From: Loripinus fragilis
Taxonomy: Eukaryota; Mollusca; Bivalvia; Lucinida; Lucinidae
Direction of reading: 5' to 3'
DNA: 64,000 bases
Assembly (NCBI GenBank): GCA_964019695.1
Contig: OZ026514.1
Span: forward strand, 101,539,845-101,603,844
The notes under the pieces are model-generated. The model saw only the letters and a list, made by a program, of their open reading frames with translations, ran no database searches and had not been told where the DNA came from. The translations under genes and the position numbers were made by a program. Shown piece after piece: positions 11,031 through 22,975 of the stretch (positions are counted from its first letter, which is position 1; each line of letters starts with the position of its first letter).

Positions 11031-14000
11031 ACAGGCGCGAAACCTTTCAAAATAGTGAAAATTTTGTACTATCTCAAAATGAGGTAAGAAAATATTTTTT
11101 GGCAAAATTATTTGTTCCACTAATCAAAAGAACATTTCTACAACATTTGGGGCAGTTTTTGGAAAATTGAATTTTTGACGGAAAATCGACAGGCGCGGAC
11201 CTTTCAAAATAGTGAAAATTTTGTACTATCTCAAAATGGGGTAAGAAAATATTTTTTGGCAAAATTATTTGTTCCACTCATCAAATGAAACATTTCTACA
11301 ACATTTGGGGCAGTTTTTGGAAAATTGAATTTTTGACGGAAAATCGACAGGCGCGGCCTTTCAAAATAGTGAAAATTTTGTACTATCTCAAAATGGGATA
11401 AGAAAATATTTTTTGGCAAAATTATTTGTTCCACTCATCAAAAGAAACATTTCTATAATATTTGAGGCAGTTTTTGGAAAATTGAATTTTTGATAGAAAA
11501 TCGACAGATGTGGACCTTACAAAATAGTGAAAATTATGTAATATCTCAAAATGGGGTAAAGAAATGTTTTTGGCAAAACTATTTGTTCCACTCATCAAAA
11601 GAAACATTTCTACAACATTTGAGGCAGTTTTTGGAAAATTGAATTTTTGATGGAAAATCGACAGGCGCGACCCTTACAAAATAGTGAAAATTTTGTACTA
11701 TCTCAAAATGGGGTAAGAAAATAATTTTTGGCAAAGTTATTTGTTCCACTCATCAAAAGAAACATTTCTTTAACACTTGAGCCAGTTTTTGGAAAATTGA
11801 ATTTTTGGCGGAAAATCGACAGGCACGCACCTTACAAAATAGTGAAAATTTTGTTCTATCTCAAAATGGGGTAAGAAAATATTTTTTGGCAAAATTATTT
11901 GTTCCACTCAACAAATGAAACATTTCTACAACATTTGGGACAGTTTTTGGAAAATTGAATTTTTGACGGAAAATCGACAGGCGCGACCCTTACAAAATAG
12001 TGAAAATTTTGTACTATCTCAAAATGGGGTAAGAAAATATTTTTTGGCAAAATTATTTGTTCCACTCATCAAAGGAAACATTTCTACATCATTTGAGGCA
12101 GTTTTTGGAAAATTGAATTTTTGACGGAAAATCGACAGGCGCGACCCTTACAAAATAGTGAAAATTTTGTACTATCTCAAAATGGGGTAAGAAAATAATT
12201 TTTTAGCAAAATTATTTGTTCCACTCATCAAAAGAAACATTTCTTCAACATTTGGGGCAATTTTTGGAAAAATGAATTTTTGACGGAAAATCGACAGGCG
12301 CGGACCTTACAAAATAGTGAAAATTTTGTACTATCTCAAAATGGGGTAAGAAAATATTTTTTGGCAAAATTATTTGTTCCACTCATCAAATGAAACATTT
12401 CTACAACATTTGGGGCATTTTTTGGAAAATTGAATTTTTGACGGAAAATCGACAGGCGCGGACCTTTCAAAATAGTGAAAATTTTGTACTATCTCAAAAT
12501 GAGGTAAGAAAATATTTTTTGGCAAAATTATTTGTTCCACTCTTCAAAAGAAACATTTCTACAATATTTGAGGCAGTTTTCGGAAAATTGAATTTTTGAC
12601 GGAAAATCGACAGGCGCGGACCTTACAAAATAGTGAAAATTTTGTACTATCTCAAAATGGTGTAAGAAAACATTTTTTGGCAAAATTATTTGTTCCACTC
12701 TTCAAAAGAAACATTTCTACAATATTTGAGGCAGTTTTTGGAAAATTGAATTTTTGACAGAAAATCGACAGATGTGGACCTTACAAAATAGTGAAAATTT
12801 TGTACTATCTCAAAATGGGGTAAAGAAAATTTTTGGCAAAACTATTTGTTCCAATCATCAAAAGAAACATTTCTTTAACACTTGAGCCAGTTTTTGGAAA
12901 ATTGAATTTTTAGCGGAAAATCGACAGACACGCACCTTACAAAATAGTGAAAATTTTGTACTATCTCAAAATGGGGTAAGAAAATATTTTTTGGCAAAAT
13001 TATTTGTCCCACTCAACAAATGAAACATTTCTACAACATTTGGGACAGTTTTTGGAAAATTGAATTTTTGACGGAAAATCGACAGGCGCGACCCTTACAA
13101 AATAGTGTAAATTTTGTACTATCTCAAAATGGGGTAAGAAAATATTTTTTGGCAAAATTATTTGTTCCACTCATCGAAGGAAACATTTCTACATCATTTG
13201 AGGCAGTTTTTGGAAAATTGAATTTTTGACGGAAAATCGACAGGCGCGCCCCTTACAAAATAGTGAAAATTTTGTACTATCTCGAAATGGGGTAAGAAAA
13301 TATTTTTTGGCAAAATTATTTGTTCCACTGGTCAAAAGAAACATTTCTACAACATTTGAGACACTTTTTGGAAAATTGAATTTTTGACATAAATCGACAG
13401 GTGCGCACCTTACCAAATGTTGAAAATTTTGTACTATCTCAAAATGGGGTAAGAAAATATTTTTTGGCAAAATTATTTGTTCCTCTCATCAAATGAAACA
13501 TTTCTACAACATTTGGGGCAGTTTTTGGAAAATTGAATTTTTGACGGAAAATCAACAGGCGCGGACCTTTCAAAATAGTGAAAATTTTGTACTATCTCAA
13601 AATGAGGTAAGAAAATATTTTTTGGCAAAATTATTTGTTCCACTCATCAAAAGAAACATTTCTACAACATTTGGGGCAGTTTTTGGAAAATTGAATTTTT
13701 GACGGAAAATCGACAGGCGCGGACCTTTAAGTTACAAAATAGTGAAAATTTTGTACTATCTCAAAATGGGGTAAGAAAATATTTTTTGGCAAAATTATTT
13801 GTTCCACTCATCAAAAGAAACATTTCTATAATATTTGGGGCAGTTTTTGGAAAATTGAATTTTTGACGGAAAATCGACAGGCGCGGACCTTACAAAATAG
13901 TGAAAATTTTGTACTATCTCAAAATGGGGTAAGAAAATATTTTTTGGCAAAATTATTTGTTCCAGGCAGTTTTTGGAAAATTGAATATTTGACGGAAAAT

Positions 14001-15263
14001 CGACAGATGTGGACCTTACAAAATAGTGAAAATTTTGTACTATCTCAAAATGGGGTAAAGAAATGTTTTTGGCAAAACTATTTGTTCCAATCATCAAAAG
14101 AAACATTTCTATAACGTTTGAGCCAGTTTTTGCCAAATTGAATTTTTGGCGGAAAATCGACAGGCAATGACCTTACAAAATAGTAAAAATTTTGTACTAT
14201 CTCAAAATGGGGTAAGAAAATATTTTTTGGCAAAATTATTTGTTCCACTCATCAAAAGAAACATTTCTACAACATTTGGGGCAGTTTTTGGAAAATTGAA
14301 TTTTTGACGGAAAATCGACAGGCGCTAACCTTACAAAATAGTGAAAATTTTGTACTATCTCAAAATGGGGTAAGAAAACATTTTTTGGCAAAATTATTTG
14401 TTCTACTCATCAAAAGAAACATTTCTACAATATTTGAGGCAGTTTTTGGAAAATTGAATTTTTGACAGAAAATCGACAGATGTGGACCTTACAAAATAGT
14501 GAAAATTTTGTACCATCTCAAAATGGGGAAAAAAATGTTTTTGGCAAAACTATTTGTTCCAATCATCAAAAGAAACATTTCTATAACACTTGAGCCAGTT
14601 TTTGGAAAATTGAATTTTTGGCGGAAAATCGACAGGCACGGACCTTACAAAATAGTGAAAATTTTGTACTATCTCAAAATGGGGTAAGAAAATATTTTTT
14701 GACAAAATAATTTGTTCCACTCATCAAAAGAAACATTTCTACAACATTTGGGGCAGTTTTTGGTAAATTGAATTTTTGACGGAAAATCGACAGGCGAGGA
14801 CCTTACAAAATAGTGAAAATTTTGTACTATCTCAAAATGGGGTAAGAAAATATTTTTTGGCAAAATTATTTGTTCCACTCATCAGAAGAAACATTTCTAC
14901 ATCATTTGAGGCAGTTTTTGGAAAATTGAATTTTTGACGGAAAATCGACAGGCGCGACCCTTACAAAATAGTGAAAATTTTGTACTATCTCAAAATGGGG
15001 TAAGAAAATATTTTTTGGCAAAATTATTTGTTCCACTCATCAGAAGAAACATTTCTACATCATTTGAGGCAGTTTTTGGAAAATTGAATTTTTGACGGAA
15101 AATCGACAGGCGCGACCCTTACAAAATAGTGAAAATTTTGTACTATCTCAAAATGGGGTAAGAAAATATTTTCTGGCAAAATTATTTGTTCCACTCATCA
15201 AATGAAACATTTCTACAACATTTGGGGCAGTTTTTGGAAAATTGAATTTTTGACAGAAAATCG
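11031..15263. repeat. 27-monomer block, first copy in unit A (4,233 bp)
   Basis: The block starts at a GCGCGAAACC monomer and is followed directly by another copy 4,233 bp downstream; almost every landmark recurs at that distance. It contains one 164 bp monomer (13713) immediately followed by one 126 bp monomer (13877). Near its right end the CAGAAG / CATCATTTGAG monomer occurs twice in a row (about 14880 and 15040), whereas the next copy has it once, followed by a monomer with a TTTTTTAG run. Confidence 0.9.
13877..14002. repeat. Truncated 126 bp monomer
   Basis: Same TTCCA/GGCAG junction and the same GAATATTTG variant as at 9802, here directly after a 164 bp monomer. Confidence 0.93.
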
Positions 15264-18200
15264 ACAGGCGCGAAACCTTTCAAAATAGTGAAAATTTTGT
15301 ACTATCTCAAAATGAGGTAAGAAAATATTTTTTGGCAAAATTATTTGTTCCACTCATCAAAAGAACATTTCTACAACATTTGGGGCAGTTTTTGGAAAAT
15401 TGAATTTTTGACGGAAAATCGACAGGCGCGGACCTTTCAAAATAGTGAAAATTTTGTACTATCTCAAAATGGGGTAAGAAAATATTTTTTGGCAAAATTA
15501 TTTGTTCCACTCATCAAATGAAACATTTCTACAACATTTGGGGCAGTTTTTGGAAAATTGAATTTTTGACGGAAAATCGACAGGCGCGGCCTTTCAAAAT
15601 AGTGAAAATTTTGTACTATCTCAAAATGGGGTAAGAAAATATTTTTTGGCAAAATTATTTGTTCCACTCATCAAAAGAAACATTTCTATAATATTTGAGG
15701 CAGTTTTTGGAAAATTGAATTTTTGATAGAAAATCGACAGATGTGGACCTTACAAAATAGTGAAAATTATGTAATATCTCAAAATGGGGTAAAGAAATGT
15801 TTTTGGCAAAACTATTTGTTCCACTCATCAAAAGAAACATTTCTACAACATTTGAGGCAGTTTTTGGAAAATTGAATTTTTGATGGAAAATCGACAGGCG
15901 CGACCCTTACAAAATAGTGAAAATTTTGTACTATCTCAAAATGGGGTAAGAAAATAATTTTTGGCAAAGTTATTTGTTCCACTCATCAAAAGAAACATTT
16001 CTTTAACACTTGAGCCAGTTTTTGGAAAATTGAATTTTTGGCGGAAAATCGACAGGCACGCACCTTACAAAATAGTGAAAATTTTGTTCTATCTCAAAAT
16101 GGGGTAAGAAAATATTTTTTGGCAAAATTATTTGTTCCACTCAACAAATGAAACATTTCTACAACATTTGGGACAGTTTTTGGAAAATTGAATTTTTGAC
16201 GGAAAATCGACAGGCGCGACCCTTACAAAATAGTGAAAATTTTGTACTATCTCAAAATGGGGTAAGAAAATATTTTTTGGCAAAATTATTTGTTCCACTC
16301 ATCAAAGGAAACATTTCTACATCATTTGAGGCAGTTTTTGGAAAATTGAATTTTTGACGGAAAATCGACAGGCGCGACCCTTACAAAATAGTGAAAATTT
16401 TGTACTATCTCAAAATGGGGTAAGAAAATAATTTTTTAGCAAAATTATTTGTTCCACTCATCAAAAGAAACATTTCTTCAACATTTGGGGCAATTTTTGG
16501 AAAAATGAATTTTTGACGGAAAATCGACAGGCGCGGACCTTACAAAATAGTGAAAATTTTGTACTATCTCAAAATGGGGTAAGAAAATATTTTTTGGCAA
16601 AATTATTTGTTCCACTCATCAAATGAAACATTTCTACAACATTTGGGGCATTTTTTGGAAAATTGAATTTTTGACGGAAAATCGACAGGCGCGGACCTTT
16701 CAAAATAGTGAAAATTTTGTACTATCTCAAAATGAGGTAAGAAAATATTTTTTGGCAAAATTATTTGTTCCACTCTTCAAAAGAAACATTTCTACAATAT
16801 TTGAGGCAGTTTTCGGAAAATTGAATTTTTGACGGAAAATCGACAGGCGCGGACCTTACAAAATAGTGAAAATTTTGTACTATCTCAAAATGGTGTAAGA
16901 AAACATTTTTTGGCAAAATTATTTGTTCCACTCTTCAAAAGAAACATTTCTACAATATTTGAGGCAGTTTTTGGAAAATTGAATTTTTGACAGAAAATCG
17001 ACAGATGTGGACCTTACAAAATAGTGAAAATTTTGTACTATCTCAAAATGGGGTAAAGAAAATTTTTGGCAAAACTATTTGTTCCAATCATCAAAAGAAA
17101 CATTTCTTTAACACTTGAGCCAGTTTTTGGAAAATTGAATTTTTAGCGGAAAATCGACAGACACGCACCTTACAAAATAGTGAAAATTTTGTACTATCTC
17201 AAAATGGGGTAAGAAAATATTTTTTGGCAAAATTATTTGTCCCACTCAACAAATGAAACATTTCTACAACATTTGGGACAGTTTTTGGAAAATTGAATTT
17301 TTGACGGAAAATCGACAGGCGCGACCCTTACAAAATAGTGTAAATTTTGTACTATCTCAAAATGGGGTAAGAAAATATTTTTTGGCAAAATTATTTGTTC
17401 CACTCATCGAAGGAAACATTTCTACATCATTTGAGGCAGTTTTTGGAAAATTGAATTTTTGACGGAAAATCGACAGGCGCGCCCCTTACAAAATAGTGAA
17501 AATTTTGTACTATCTCGAAATGGGGTAAGAAAATATTTTTTGGCAAAATTATTTGTTCCACTGGTCAAAAGAAACATTTCTACAACATTTGAGACACTTT
17601 TTGGAAAATTGAATTTTTGACATAAATCGACAGGTGCGCACCTTACCAAATGTTGAAAATTTTGTACTATCTCAAAATGGGGTAAGAAAATATTTTTTGG
17701 CAAAATTATTTGTTCCTCTCATCAAATGAAACATTTCTACAACATTTGGGGCAGTTTTTGGAAAATTGAATTTTTGACGGAAAATCAACAGGCGCGGACC
17801 TTTCAAAATAGTGAAAATTTTGTACTATCTCAAAATGAGGTAAGAAAATATTTTTTGGCAAAATTATTTGTTCCACTCATCAAAAGAAACATTTCTACAA
17901 CATTTGGGGCAGTTTTTGGAAAATTGAATTTTTGACGGAAAATCGACAGGCGCGGACCTTTAAGTTACAAAATAGTGAAAATTTTGTACTATCTCAAAAT
18001 GGGGTAAGAAAATATTTTTTGGCAAAATTATTTGTTCCACTCATCAAAAGAAACATTTCTATAATATTTGGGGCAGTTTTTGGAAAATTGAATTTTTGAC
18101 GGAAAATCGACAGGCGCGGACCTTACAAAATAGTGAAAATTTTGTACTATCTCAAAATGGGGTAAGAAAATATTTTTTGGCAAAATTATTTGTTCCAGGC

Positions 18201-19497
18201 AGTTTTTGGAAAATTGAATATTTGACGGAAAATCGACAGATGTGGACCTTACAAAATAGTGAAAATTTTGTACTATCTCAAAATGGGGTAAAGAAATGTT
18301 TTTGGCAAAACTATTTGTTCCAATCATCAAAAGAAACATTTCTATAACGTTTGAGCCAGTTTTTGCCAAATTGAATTTTTGGCGGAAAATCGACAGGCAA
18401 TGACCTTACAAAATAGTAAAAATTTTGTACTATCTCAAAATGGGGTAAGAAAATATTTTTTGGCAAAATTATTTGTTCCACTCATCAAAAGAAACATTTC
18501 TACAACATTTGGGGCAGTTTTTGGAAAATTGAATTTTTGACGGAAAATCGACAGGCGCTAACCTTACAAAATAGTGAAAATTTTGTACTATCTCAAAATG
18601 GGGTAAGAAAACATTTTTTGGCAAAATTATTTGTTCTACTCATCAAAAGAAACATTTCTACAATATTTGAGGCAGTTTTTGGAAAATTGAATTTTTGACA
18701 GAAAATCGACAGATGTGGACCTTACAAAATAGTGAAAATTTTGTACCATCTCAAAATGGGGAAAAAAATGTTTTTGGCAAAACTATTTGTTCCAATCATC
18801 AAAAGAAACATTTCTATAACACTTGAGCCAGTTTTTGGAAAATTGAATTTTTGGCGGAAAATCGACAGGCACGGACCTTACAAAATAGTGAAAATTTTGT
18901 ACTATCTCAAAATGGGGTAAGAAAATATTTTTTGACAAAATAATTTGTTCCACTCATCAAAAGAAACATTTCTACAACATTTGGGGCAGTTTTTGGTAAA
19001 TTGAATTTTTGACGGAAAATCGACAGGCGCGGACCTTACAAAATAGTGAAAATTTTGTACTATCTCAAAATGGGGTAAGAAAATATTTTTTGGCAAAATT
19101 ATTTGTTCCACTCATCAGAAGAAACATTTCTACATCATTTGAGGCAGTTTTTGGAAAATTGAATTTTTGACGGAAAATCGACAGGCGCGACCCTTACAAA
19201 ATAGTGAAAATTTTGTACTATCTCAAAATGGGGTAAGAAAATAATTTTTTAGCAAAATTATTTGTTCCACTCATCAAAAGAAACATTTCTTCAACATTTG
19301 GGGCAGTTTTTGGAAAATTTAATTTTTGACGGAAAATCGACAGGCGCGGACCTTACAAAATAGTGAAAATTTTGTACTATCTCAAAATGGGGTAAGAAAA
19401 TATTTTCTGGCAAAATTATTTGTTCCACTCATCAAATGAAACATTTCTACAACATTTGGGGCAGTTTTTGGAAAATTGAATTTTTGACAGAAAATCG
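15264..19497. repeat. 27-monomer block, second copy in unit A (4,234 bp)
   Basis: Collinear with 11031-15263. It carries the same ordered variants: GCGCGAAACC start, GATAGAAAATCG monomer, GGCACGC monomer, GGTGTAAG monomer near 16890, GTGTAAATTTTG near 17338, CGAAATGGGG near 17515, then the adjacent 164 bp (17946) and 126 bp (18110) monomers. The right end differs from the first copy by monomer exchange (one CAGAAG monomer, then one with TTTTTTAG and TTTAATTTTT). Confidence 0.9.
18110..18235. repeat. Truncated 126 bp monomer
   Basis: Same TTCCA/GGCAG junction, 4,233 bp after the copy at 13877. Confidence 0.93.
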
Positions 19498-20601
19498 ACA
19501 GGCGCGAAACCTTTCAAAATAGTGAAAATTTTGTACTATCTCAAAATGAGGTAAGAAAATATTTTTTGGCAAAATTATTTGTTCCACTCATCAAAAGAAC
19601 ATTTCTACAACATTTGGGGCAGTTTTTGGAAAATTGAATTTTTGACGGAAAATCGACAGGCGCGGACCTTTCAAAATAGTGAAAATTTTGTACTATCTCA
19701 AAATGGGGTAAGAAAATATTTTTTGGCAAAATTATTTGTTCCACTCATCAAATGAAACATTTCTACAACATTTGGGGCAGTTTTTGGAAAATTGAATTTT
19801 TGACGGAAAATCGACATGCGCGGCCTTTCAAAATAGTGAAAATTTTGTACTATCTCAAAATGGGGTAAGAAAATATTTTTTGGCAAAATTATTTGTTCCA
19901 CTCATCAAAAGAAACATTTCTATAATATTTGAGGCAGTTTTTGGAAAATTGAATTTTTGATAGAAAATCGACAGATGTGGACCTTACAAAATAGTGAAAA
20001 TTATGTAATATCTCAAAATGGGGTAAAGAAATGTTTTTGGCAAAACTATTTGTTCCACTCATCAAAAGAAACATTTCTACAACATTTGAGGCAGTTTTTG
20101 GAAAATTGAATTTTTGAACGAAAATCGACAGGCGCGACCCTTACAAAATAGTGAAAATTTTGTACTATCTCAAAATGGGGTAAGAAAATAATTTTTGGCA
20201 AAGTTATTTGTTCCACTCATCAAAAGAAACATTTCTTTAACACTTGAGCCAGTTTTTGGAAAATTGAATTTTTGGCGGAAAATCGACAGGCACGCACCTT
20301 ACAAAATAGTGAAAATTTTGTTCTATCTCAAAATGGGGTAAGAAAATATTTTTTGGCGAAATTATTTGTTCCACTCAACAAATGAAACATTTCTACAACA
20401 TTTGGGACAGTTTTTGGAAAATTGAATTTTTGACGGAAAATCGACAGGCGCGACCCTTACAAAATAGTGAAAATTTTGTACTATCTCAAAATGGGGTAAG
20501 AAAATATTTTTTGGCAAAATTATTTGTTCCACTCATCAAAGGAAACATTTCTACATCATTTGAGGCAGTTTTTGGAAAATTGAATTTTTGACGGAAAATC
20601 G
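19498..20601. repeat. Partial third copy of the 27-monomer block, 7 monomers
   Basis: Starts 4,234 bp after the previous block start with the same GCGCGAAACC monomer and follows it for seven monomers. It then changes to the unit-start type at 20602 instead of completing the block. Small differences from the earlier copies include CGACATGCGCGG near 19815, TTGAACGAAAATCG near 20118 and GGCGAAATT near 20356; all three recur in unit B at 29,117 bp further on. Confidence 0.85.
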
Positions 20602-22975
20602 ACAGGCGCGACCCTTACAAAATAGTGAAAATTTTGTACTATCTCAAAATGGGGTAAGAAAATAATTTTTTAGCAAAATTATTTGTTCCACTCATCAAAA
20701 GAAACATTTCTTCAACATTTGGGGCAATTTTTGGAAAAATGAATTTTTGACGGAAAATCGACAGGCGCGGACCTTACAAAATAGTGAAAATTTTGTACTA
20801 TCTCAAAATGGGGTAAGAAAATATTTTTTGGCAAAATTATTTGTTCCACTCATCAAATGAAACATTTCTACAACATTTGGGGCAGTTTTTGGAAAATTGA
20901 ATTTTTGACGGAAAATCGACAGGCGCGGACCTTTCAAAATAGTGAAAATTTTGTACTATCTCAAAATGAGGTAAGAAAATATTTTTTGGCAAAATTATTT
21001 GTTCCACTCATCAAAAGAAACATTTCTACAACATTTGGGGCAGTTTTTGGAAAATTGAATTTTTGACGGAAAATCGACAGGCGCGGAACTTTAAGTTACA
21101 AAATAGTGAAAATTTTGTACTATCTCAAAATGGGGTAAGAAAATATTTTTTGGCAAAATTATTTGTTCCACTCATCAAAAGAAACATTTCAATAATATTT
21201 GAGGCAGTTTTTGGAAAATTGAATTTTTGATAGAAAATCGACAGATGTGGACCTTACAAAATAGTGAAAATTATGTACAATCTCAAAATGGGGTAAAGAA
21301 ATGTTTTTGGCAAAACTATTTGTTCCAATAAATCAAAAGAAACATTTCTATAACTTTTGAGCCAGTTTTTGGAAAATTGAATTTTTGGCGGAAAATCAAC
21401 AGGCACGGACCTTACAAAATAGTGAAAATTTTGTACTATCTTCAAACGGGGTAAGAAAATATTTTTTGGCAAAATTATTTGTTCCACTCATCTAAAGAAA
21501 CATTTCTACAATATTTGAGGCAGTTTTTGGAAAATTGAATTTTTGACGGAAAATTGACAGGCGCAGACCTTACAAAATAGTGAAAATTTTGTACTATCTC
21601 AAAATGGGGTAAGAAAATATTTTTTGGCAAAATTATTTGTTCCACTCATCAAAAGAAACATTTCTACAACATTTGAGACACTTTTTGGAAAATTGAATTG
21701 ATGACATAAAATCGACAGGCGCGGACCTTACCAAATAGTGAAAATTTTGTACTATCTCAAAATGGGGTAAGAAAATATTTTTTGGCAAAATTATTTGTTC
21801 CACTCATCAAAAGAAACATTTCTACAATATTTGAGGCAGTTTTTGGAAAATTGAATTTTTGACAGAAAATCGACAGATGTGGACCTTACAAAATAGTGAA
21901 AATTTTGTACTATCTCAAAATGGGGTAAAAAAATGTTTTTGGCAAAACTATTTGTTCCACTCATCAAAAGAAACATTTCTACAACATTTGAGGCAGTTTT
22001 TGGAAAATTTAATTTTTGACGGAAAATCGACAGGCGCGACCCTTACAAAATAGTGAAAATTTTGTACTATCTCAAAATGGGGTAAGAAAATAATTTTTTA
22101 GCAAAGTTATTTGTTCCACTCATCAAAAGAAACATTTCTTCAACATTTGGGGCAGTTTTTGGAAAATTGAATTTTTGACAGAAAATCGACAGGCGCGGAC
22201 CTTACAAAATAGTGACAATTTTGTACTATCTCAAAATGGGGTAAGAAAATATTTTTTGGCAAAATTATTTGTTCCACTCATCAAAGAAACATTTCTACAA
22301 CATTTGGGGCAGTTTTCGGAAAATTGAATTTTTGACGGAAAATCGACAGGCGCGGACCTTACAAAATAGTGAAAAATTTGTACTATCTCAAAATGGGGTA
22401 AGAAAACATTTTTTGGCAAAATTATTTGTTCCACTTATCAAAAGAAACATTTCTACAATATTTGAGGCAGTTTTTGGAAAATTGAATTTTTGACAGAAAA
22501 TCGACAGATGTGGACCTTACAAAATAGTGAAAATTTTGTACTATCTCAAAATGGGGTAAAGAAAATTTTTGGCAAAACTATTTGTTCCAATCATCAAAAG
22601 AAACATTTCTTTAACACTTGAGCCAGTTTTTGGAAAATTGAATTTTTGGCGGAAAATCGACAGGCACGCACCTTACAAAATAGTGAAAATTTTGTACTAT
22701 CTCAAAATGGGGTAAGAAAATATTTTTTGGCAAAATTATTTGTTCCACTCAACAAATGAAACATTTCTACAACATTTGGGACAGTTTTTGGAAAATTGAA
22801 TTTTTGACGGAAAATCGACAGGCGCAACCCTTACAAAATAGTGAAAATTTTGTACTATCTCAAAATGGGGTAAGAAAATATTTTTTGGCAAAATTATATG
22901 TTCCACTCATCAAAGAAAACATTTCTACATCATTTGAGGCAGTTTTTGGAAAATTGAATTTTTGACGGAAAATCG
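20602..22975. repeat. 15-monomer block, 2,374 bp
   Basis: The first seven monomers repeat the unit start (match to 2848 at shift 17,754); the remainder from about 21700 matches 8050-9330 at shift 13,647. The whole block is followed by a restart at 22976, so landmarks such as the 164 bp monomers at 21077 and 23451 are exactly 2,374 bp apart. Confidence 0.85.

Noticed and set aside
13795..14136. Open reading frames of 60-113 codons on both strands, many with near-identical products
   Set aside because: They are by-products of the repeat. A 158 bp monomer is not divisible by three, so the frame shifts at each copy and stops appear within one to two monomers. The longest (113 codons, here and at 18028, 42912 and 47145 on the minus strand) exist only because a 126 bp monomer changes the phase. 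There is no start context, domain or codon pattern supporting a gene.
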